Positions 7,274 to 12,699 of a DNA stretch of 12,699 nucleotides are shown piece after piece. Positions within the stretch are counted from its first letter, which is position 1. Each line of letters starts with the position of its first letter. The notes below the pieces were generated by a model. That model was not told the DNA's origin and searched no databases. It worked only from the letters and a program-made list of their open reading frames with translations. This DNA is from an uncultured Gemmatimonadota bacterium (GTDB lineage: Bacteria; Gemmatimonadota; Gemmatimonadetes; Gemmatimonadales; Gemmatimonadaceae): assembly GCA_903894655.1 (NCBI GenBank), contig CAITQY010000149.1, positions 1-12,699 on the forward strand. The letters run 5' to 3'. Made by a program: the position numbers and the translations under genes.

Positions 7274-7627
7274 GCGGTGGTCACCCGGCAAGCGTTCGGA
7301 ATGTGAGGCGGGAACGGTCACAGCATCATGGAGCGGGCCGGTGCACACAGGGGGCAAATGTCCGTACGGACGGGAACGCCGGGAGTTGCAGCCCGATGTT
7401 CCTTTACAATTTTCCAGAGGACGGGTCGGAGTCGACCCGCCTCTTAGGGACTGGTCCGTAGACGGTTGAAAATGGCGTTCGTCTCACCGGTGGGTCAAAT
7501 CATTCGTAGAAATTCTTCCGATTTGCCCCTTGCTGGATACGTTCCGGCCCAATTTGCCGAAAAAACGCGGTAATCGATGGCCGATCTACGGCTGGACGCG
7601 TGTCCCGCCGACCGTCAGCTTCGACGG
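7274..7627. promoter_or_regulatory. Divergent intergenic region between the phosphatase and amidase genes
   Basis: This ~350-base stretch is more AT-rich in places than the surrounding genes, for example CCTTTACAATTTTCC near 7401-7415 and GAAATTCTTCCGATTTGCC near 7509-7527. It should hold promoters for both genes. It contains a strong hairpin (7417-7443, listed separately) and the palindrome CACCGGTG (7485-7492). The left 84 bases could be coding if the phosphatase starts at TTG 7357. The right 51 bases could be coding if the amidase starts at ATG 7577. I could not identify a convincing sigma-70 -35/-10 pair. Confidence 0.4.
7417..7443. repeat. Strong inverted repeat (hairpin) in the divergent intergenic region
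   Basis: CGGGTCG (7422-7428) and CGACCCG (7433-7439) pair perfectly around a GAGT loop. GAGG (7417-7420) and CCTC (7440-7443) extend the stem to 11 bp with one bulged A at 7421. Neither side carries a T-run, so it is not a typical intrinsic terminator. An operator site, or an RNA structure in a 5' leader, is equally possible. Confidence 0.6.
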
Positions 7628-9556
7628 ATGATGAACTCCACCGGACCGATGCCAAGGCCCCGCTCGCTCGTATTGCTCTGCGCGGCGCTCCTGGCGGGTG
7701 CCTGCGCCCGCCCGACATCCCCGGTGGCGCCTCCGATGCCGATGCCGATCGTGGCGCCTCCGGCGGTCGAGTCGGGGCTGCCAGCCGTGCCGTCGGTGCG
7801 CGGTGCACCGATCGATGTACGTGTGCGCTATCCGGCCGACAACCAGCTGCTGACCAGTCGCGATTCCAACTTTGTGTTGGGGAGCCTCGGCACTGGCGAC
7901 GTGTCGCTCGCGATCACTGGCCAGGCGGTCGCGGTCGCACCCAACGGCGCGTTTCTGGCGTGGCTGCCCAATCCGCCCGCTGGCGCGCTGCGATACGACG
8001 TGGTGGTGGTGCGGGCCGCCGATACCGTGCGACGCACCGTGAAAGTCCGACTGCCGGTGCGTACGCCGTTGGCCGGCACAGGGAAGCTGCGGGTGGATAG
8101 CAGCTCGGTCGTGCCGGTGCGGGGGACGTGGGCCAAGCGCGACGAGTACGTGCGGGTCAGCCTGCGGGCGCCGGCGAATGCGACGGTGATGGTGCAGGGG
8201 AGTGACAGTGTGATGCGGCCGCTGCTGCGCGGCAACGGCGTTGTTCGCGTTCCGGGTGCCAGCGCGGTCGAGGCGAGCGGCGAGGACCTGTCCGCGGTGT
8301 TCGCTACCGACATCGCTGCGCGCGTGCTGGCCGACAGCGCCCGCGCGCCACGTCTGATCGCGGTGCGCGGCAGCGACACAGTGCGACTGACCGTGCCGCT
8401 GGTGCGCGCGCTGCCGACGGAGACGCGGGTATTGGCGATGCTGCGTGGCGCCTCGACGATCGGCAGTGATACGGACCGCGTGGTGAATGCGCGCACGATC
8501 GTGGATGGTACCTACAAGTGGATGTTGCTGAACGGCACGATCGTGGAAGTCACGGGACGCGCCCAAGGCTTCACGCGCATCCGCCTCGACGGCTCACTCG
8601 ACGTGTGGGTGGACAACAACGACCTCGTGGTACTTCCCGAAGGCACTGCGATGCCGCGACGCGTGACTGGTGGATTTCGCGTGACGCCCAGTGCCGAATG
8701 GGTCGATGTCGCGATCGCGACGGGGGATCGACCGGCCCATTTGGTGGAGCCGGATGGACGCACGCTGGTGCTCACCCTTTACGGCGTGCAGGCTAATCCT
8801 GAGATCTCACCGATTGCCGGCAACGACACGCTGGTGCGCCGCATCAGTTGGGAGCAGGTCACGAGCGATCGCGTGCGCATCACCTTCACGCTGTCGCAGC
8901 CGGTGTTCGGCTGGCAGTCCATCTGGGATGAGCGTCGTCGGCAGTTTGTGTTGCGCGTGCGTCGGCCGCCACTGATCGATGCGACGAATCCGCTCCGCGG
9001 GCTCACGATCGCCGTCGATCCCGGGCATCCTCCCGCCGGCGCGACGGGACCGACCGGTCTCTATGAAGGCGACGCCGTGTTCCCGGTGGGTGAACAGGTC
9101 GCCGCCCTCCTGCGTGCGCGCGGCGCGACGGTGGTGATGACGCGGAACTCGCTGGCGCCGGTGGGGCTGACCGAGCGTGGCGTCACGGCCCGTCAGGCCA
9201 ATGCGCATGCGTTCATCTCGGTGCACCTGAATGCGCTCCCTGACGGCGTGAATCCGTTCACCGCCAACGGCACGAGCACGCTCTTTTATCACCAGCACAG
9301 CGAGCCCCTCGCGCGCCCAGTGCAGGAAGAACTCATGAAACGTTTCGGACTGCGCGACCTCGGCGTGCACTATCAGAACCTCGCCGTGGCTCGGCCCACG
9401 TGGTATCCGTCGGTGCTCGCTGAAGGGTTGTTTCTCATGCTGCCCGAGCAGGAAGCGGCCATGCGGGATACGGGCTTCCAGCGGAAATATGCCGAGGGTC
9501 TCGTGGTGGGACTCGAACGCTACTTCCGGATTTTTACACCCGTACTGCAGCCGTGA
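7628..9556 (+). CDS. N-acetylmuramoyl-L-alanine amidase (Amidase_3), predicted lipoprotein with long N-terminal region
   Basis: Zinc amidase that cuts the bond between MurNAc and L-Ala of peptidoglycan stem peptides in the periplasm; 642 residues from ATG 7628. The N-terminus carries a basic/hydrophobic segment ending LLAGAC, a relaxed lipobox, then a Pro/Met/Val-rich linker. Residues ~50-440 form a long, mostly beta-strand region that may include SH3-like and AMIN-like segments (strand-rich stretches such as VRITFTLSQPVFGW); I cannot assign it firmly. The Amidase_3 domain spans about 457-642: AVDPGHPP (zinc ligand His467), GLYEGD (Glu480), FISVHLNALPDG (His533) and SVLAEGLFLMLPEQE (catalytic Glu599). 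All three metal ligands and the catalytic Glu are therefore present. Other possible starts are ATG 7577, 7631 and 7649; 7649 sits right before the signal sequence. No clear ribosome site helps. The stop overlaps the next gene by one base. Confidence 0.9.
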   Translation: MMNSTGPMPRPRSLVLLCAALLAGACARPTSPVAPPMPMPIVAPPAVESGLPAVPSVRGAPIDVRVRYPADNQLLTSRDSNFVLGSLGTGDVSLAITGQAVAVAPNGAFLAWLPNPPAGALRYDVVVVRAADTVRRTVKVRLPVRTPLAGTGKLRVDSSSVVPVRGTWAKRDEYVRVSLRAPANATVMVQGSDSVMRPLLRGNGVVRVPGASAVEASGEDLSAVFATDIAARVLADSARAPRLIAVRGSDTVRLTVPLVRALPTETRVLAMLRGASTIGSDTDRVVNARTIVDGTYKWMLLNGTIVEVTGRAQGFTRIRLDGSLDVWVDNNDLVVLPEGTAMPRRVTGGFRVTPSAEWVDVAIATGDRPAHLVEPDGRTLVLTLYGVQANPEISPIAGNDTLVRRISWEQVTSDRVRITFTLSQPVFGWQSIWDERRRQFVLRVRRPPLIDATNPLRGLTIAVDPGHPPAGATGPTGLYEGDAVFPVGEQVAALLRARGATVVMTRNSLAPVGLTERGVTARQANAHAFISVHLNALPDGVNPFTANGTSTLFYHQHSEPLARPVQEELMKRFGLRDLGVHYQNLAVARPTWYPSVLAEGLFLMLPEQEAAMRDTGFQRKYAEGLVVGLERYFRIFTPVLQP

Positions 9557-12500
9557 TGCTAACGATGCGGCGCGTGGCGATCCGTACAGCGATGTTGGTG
9601 TGCGTGCTGCTCGCGATGGCGCCGACGGCGAATGCACAGGTTGATCCGCGCGGCGCTATGCGCACCATCGCCATGCCGCACTTTCGGGTGCATTTCCGCC
9701 CAGACCAGGAAGCCTTGGCGCGTCGCGCGGCGTTCCTGGCGGAGACCGCGTACGCGCAGCTGTCGCGCGAACTGGCGCCGCCGGCGGGTCCGGTAGATCT
9801 GCTCATTGCCGACAACGTGGACGCCAGTAACGGCTATGCGCAGGTGTTTCCCTCCAATCGCGTGGTGATCTACGCCGTGCCGCCGATCGCGCTGCGCGAG
9901 TTGCGCTTTCACGATGAATGGCTGCGCATGGTGATCACCCACGAAATGGCGCACATCTTTCACATCGATCGTGCGCGTGGGGTGTGGGCCGTGGGCCGTG
10001 CGGTGTTTGGACGCAATCCGCTGTTTTTCCCGAATGCCTTCACGCCGAGCTGGGTGAAAGAAGGGTTGGCGGTGCACTATGAGTCGATGCTCACCGGCAG
10101 CGGGCGCAGTGTGAGCACCAACTTTCCGATGATTGCGCGAACGGCGGTTCGCGACGAATTCGTGCCGGCTCCGCCGCGCTGGAGCTCGTCCACGTCGCAG
10201 TTTCCCGGCGGACAAACCGCGTACGCGTGGGGAACACTGCTGATGAATCAGGCGGCGACCCAGCGCGCCGGCGGCCTGAGGCGCTACGTGGATATTACGG
10301 CCGCGAACGCGGTGCCCTTTCTGCTGAGTCGGAACAGTCGTCAGGCGTTCGGTGCGTCGTTCGACAGCCTGTTCGCACGCACGACCGTCTCGCTGCGGCG
10401 TGTCACGTCCGCGCTGCCAGGCGATAGCGTGTGGCAGACGGTGAGCGCCAGTGGGTGGTATGCGGCGGCGCCGCGATGGGTCGGCACCGATTCGATTGCG
10501 TGGAGCGCGAGCAACGGCCGGGAGGTGACCGGGCTGTACATCGCGCCGGCTGGCCGCACCGGCGCGGGCGAACCGCGCCGAGTCGCGTGGCGCAACACGC
10601 TCGATGTGAACGCGCCCGTGCCCGGAGACGCCGGCGGCACGATGGTGTTCGCGCAGTCAGAGCGGATGGATCTGTACACTGTGCGCTCGGATCTGTATCG
10701 CTCGCGCAGCGCGGATCGGAGCGCGGATCGCGGGGGCGAGACGCGGTTGACCAACGGCGCGCGATTAGTGCAGCCTGATGTGCGGGCCGACGGCAGTATC
10801 GTGGCGGTGCAACTCGGCGCCGACCGGGCGCGCCTCGTGCGGGTGAGTGCGACGGGTGAAAGCATCGTGCCGATCACGCCGGATGTGGCGTCGGAACGCT
10901 GGGCTGAGCCGCGCTGGTCGTCCGACGGACAGCGCATCGCGGCGGTGCAGCTGCTCGCCACTGGAGAACAGCGCGTGGTGGTGATGGATGTGAGTGGCGA
11001 CCTCCAGCTGGCGGTAGCGGGCGCGCGCGGCGTGTTCGCGAGCCCGAGCTTCACCCCTGATGGTCAGCGCTTGGTGTGGGTCAGCGATCGCAGCGGACGC
11101 TCGCAGCTCGAGACGGCGCCCATCGCGGCGCTGGGTGCGCCGATCGATACCATGCAGTGGCGCGACGAGCGCGCGGATGTGCGCGTGGCGTCGTCGGTGA
11201 GCAGCGGCGTATTCGATCCGACGGTGTCACCCGACGGCCGGCGGGTGGCGGCCTTGTTGTATCGTGCCGATGGGTATCACGTGTCGTGGGCGCCCCTCGA
11301 CACCACCGGCGAGATCGCGCGCTCGACGTGGTACCCGCGCACGAACGTGACCGATTTCTCGGTGCCGGATGGGGTGGCATTGGGTGGGCGCGCGGATTCG
11401 GCCGTAGCCACGCGGTACGCGCCGCTGCGCCAGCTGGTGCCGCGCTATTGGATGCCGCTGGTTGGTGAAGGACGCAATGGGGGCGCAACGTACGGGGCGT
11501 CCACCAGCGGCATCGACATTTTAGAGCGGCATGCGTGGACGGCGAACGCGCTGATGCAGCCGCAACTGCGCGAGACCGATGCATTCGCCTCGTATCGCTA
11601 CGCCGGTCTTGGCATTCAGGTGCTGGATGTATCGGCACAGCAGGAATGGGATGGGACGTTCCGCGCGGTGAACGATTCGGGGGCCACGCTGGGCTTCGTC
11701 GCGCGTCGTCGCCGCTTCCTGACCGGTTCCAGCACGTGGCGCGTGCCGCGCGTGCGCCGCTCGGTGAGTGCCACGCTCGGTGCGCAGTATGAACTGCGTG
11801 ATTTCACGAGCGATGTGGACGCGGCCCTTGGCTCGCCGACCTCCCTGCTGCGCACCGGCACGCGCTACGGCTCGTTCTTCGCGAACGGTAGCATGAGTAC
11901 GGCGCGCCTTGGCCTTCGCGGCATTTCGGTGGAGGAAGGCTTCACGCTGAGCGGCAGCACGGCGTACCGCTGGCGCGAGAACGATCCCACCGCATCGGGC
12001 GCGTGGCGCTCGATCATTGGGGCGCGACATTACCTGCCGCTCAACCTGCCGGGCTTCTCGCGTCATGTGCTCGCCACGCGCGCCACGATCGGCGTGGCGC
12101 AGCAGACGTCGACCACCGAGTTCAGCGTGGGCGGCACGAGCGGTCAGTCAGCCGAGTTGTTGCCGGGGGTAGTGATCGGCGATCCGTCGCGCACGTTCTC
12201 GTTGCGTGGTGTGGCCCCGGGCACGCAGCGTGGCCTTCGCGCGCTGGCGGGCGGCGTGGAGTATCGCGCGCCGCTGGTGATGTTCAGGCGGTTGCCGAGT
12301 CCGTTCACGCTGTTCGTGGATCGGCTGTCGGTCACGGTGTTCAGCGATGCCGCGCGAGCGTGGTGTCCGGGTGCATTGGCGCGGTCGGAAACGCAACTCT
12401 GCGAGCGTCCTGGAGAGCGCGACGGCTGGTTGGCGTCGGCGGGTGCCGAGGTGGTGGTGGATCTGGCGGTGCAGTACGACACGCCGTATCGCCTGCGCAT

Positions 12501-12582
12501 CGGCGCGGCGGCGCCGTATGTGGCGCCGCGTGATGTCTCGCGCGGTGGGGCGTTCTACGTGACGTTGGGTGGCTACTTCTGA
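9556..12582 (+). CDS. Exported metallopeptidase / PD40 beta-propeller / Omp85-like outer-membrane barrel protein
   Basis: A 1008-residue three-part envelope protein. It begins with a signal peptide cleaved after TANA (residue 27). The N-terminal peptidase-like domain (about 30-290) has the zinc motif THEMAHIFH (His129, Glu130, His133) and, about 35 residues on, WVKEGLAVHYE with Glu169 as likely third ligand, a gluzincin arrangement. Residues ~290-600 are a WD40/PD40 (TolB-like) propeller with repeats such as QPDVRADGSIVAV, EPRWSSDGQRIAAV, SPSFTPDGQRLVWVSDRSG and DPTVSPDGRRVAAL. From RYWMPL (630) to the end is a transmembrane barrel: FSLRGVAPG (LRG at 883-885) resembles the Omp85 L6 loop motif, followed by GGVEYRAPL, LFVDRLSVTVFSDAARAW and the terminal strand FYVTLGGYF ending in Phe. 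Two Cys near the C-terminus may pair in a loop. The ATG overlaps the amidase stop (TGATG), implying coupled translation; ATG 9565 is an alternative. Substrate unknown. Confidence 0.88.
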   Translation: MLTMRRVAIRTAMLVCVLLAMAPTANAQVDPRGAMRTIAMPHFRVHFRPDQEALARRAAFLAETAYAQLSRELAPPAGPVDLLIADNVDASNGYAQVFPSNRVVIYAVPPIALRELRFHDEWLRMVITHEMAHIFHIDRARGVWAVGRAVFGRNPLFFPNAFTPSWVKEGLAVHYESMLTGSGRSVSTNFPMIARTAVRDEFVPAPPRWSSSTSQFPGGQTAYAWGTLLMNQAATQRAGGLRRYVDITAANAVPFLLSRNSRQAFGASFDSLFARTTVSLRRVTSALPGDSVWQTVSASGWYAAAPRWVGTDSIAWSASNGREVTGLYIAPAGRTGAGEPRRVAWRNTLDVNAPVPGDAGGTMVFAQSERMDLYTVRSDLYRSRSADRSADRGGETRLTNGARLVQPDVRADGSIVAVQLGADRARLVRVSATGESIVPITPDVASERWAEPRWSSDGQRIAAVQLLATGEQRVVVMDVSGDLQLAVAGARGVFASPSFTPDGQRLVWVSDRSGRSQLETAPIAALGAPIDTMQWRDERADVRVASSVSSGVFDPTVSPDGRRVAALLYRADGYHVSWAPLDTTGEIARSTWYPRTNVTDFSVPDGVALGGRADSAVATRYAPLRQLVPRYWMPLVGEGRNGGATYGASTSGIDILERHAWTANALMQPQLRETDAFASYRYAGLGIQVLDVSAQQEWDGTFRAVNDSGATLGFVARRRRFLTGSSTWRVPRVRRSVSATLGAQYELRDFTSDVDAALGSPTSLLRTGTRYGSFFANGSMSTARLGLRGISVEEGFTLSGSTAYRWRENDPTASGAWRSIIGARHYLPLNLPGFSRHVLATRATIGVAQQTSTTEFSVGGTSGQSAELLPGVVIGDPSRTFSLRGVAPGTQRGLRALAGGVEYRAPLVMFRRLPSPFTLFVDRLSVTVFSDAARAWCPGALARSETQLCERPGERDGWLASAGAEVVVDLAVQYDTPYRLRIGAAAPYVAPRDVSRGGAFYVTLGGYF

Positions 12583-12658
12583 GTCGTCGGTTGGCTGGTG
12601 GAGTGCTGGCCGGTGTGCTTTTGGATAGTGGGATGCCGGCGGATGGCTCTTTGGTTCA

Positions 12659-12693
12659 CGCGAAGGGCGCGGAGGGCCGCGAAGGGCGCGGAG
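12659..12693. repeat. Two tandem copies of a 16-bp GC-rich repeat in the intergenic tail
   Basis: CGCGAAGGGCGCGGAG occurs at 12659-12674 and again, identical, at 12678-12693, separated by GGC, giving a 19-base period. Bases 12583-12699 otherwise hold no gene, RNA or clear terminator that I can see. Similar short GAAGG/GGAG-type strings are a common kind of dispersed intergenic repeat in GC-rich genomes. More units may lie past the right edge. Confidence 0.75.
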
Positions 12694-12699
12694 CATGGC

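Noticed and set aside
7466..7495. TTGAAA as a -35 box for the amidase gene
   Set aside because: No -10-like sequence follows at 16-18 bases, so no promoter is called.
10700..10735. Short tandem repeat coding RSADRSADR
   Set aside because: It has only two imperfect copies of about 12 bases within a propeller loop; too short to treat as a repeat element.
11521..12066. 181-residue minus-strand and 12003-12533 plus-strand open frames
   Set aside because: Both are shadows of the barrel region of the large exported protein, whose frame continues intact to a proper terminal Phe.

Overview
This is a GC-rich chromosomal window, tightly packed and rich in envelope genes. Its signal peptides, two lipobox-type exported proteins and two outer-membrane beta-barrels point to a diderm bacterium. 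The gene style (secreted metallopeptidase-propeller-barrel proteins, few Shine-Dalgarno sequences, many GTG/TTG start options) suggests Gemmatimonadota or a relative. That assignment is an inference, because no rRNA or other marker gene lies in the window.

Layout. (a) 1-2384, minus strand: a small predicted outer-membrane barrel protein followed by a gamma-glutamyltransferase lipoprotein whose C-terminus runs off the left edge. (b) 2385-2509: a divergent intergenic region. (c) 2510-6120, plus strand: murQ-anmK-nagZ, a compact peptidoglycan amino-sugar recycling operon. (d) 6137-7273, minus strand: a PP2C-type protein phosphatase with a C-terminal membrane anchor, convergent with nagZ. (e) 7274-7627: a divergent intergenic region containing a strong hairpin. 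(f) 7628-12582, plus strand: a predicted lipoprotein N-acetylmuramoyl-L-alanine amidase (Amidase_3) overlapping by one base with a ~1008-residue exported protein. The latter combines a gluzincin-type metallopeptidase domain, a PD40/TolB-like propeller and a C-terminal Omp85-like barrel. (g) 12583-12699: non-coding tail with a 16-bp direct repeat.

Functional theme: cell-wall turnover. The amidase would cut stem peptides from glycan strands. NagZ would release GlcNAc from muropeptide fragments, AnmK would phosphorylate and open anhydro-MurNAc, and MurQ would convert MurNAc-6-P to GlcNAc-6-P plus D-lactate. GGT could handle gamma-glutamyl compounds in the periplasm. The phosphatase could link the region to Ser/Thr kinase signalling. 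The points most worth a second look are the altered catalytic dyad in the NagZ homologue and the peptidase-propeller-barrel protein coupled to the amidase. I saw no mobile element, CRISPR array, tRNA or rRNA, and no clearly undescribed multi-gene system.
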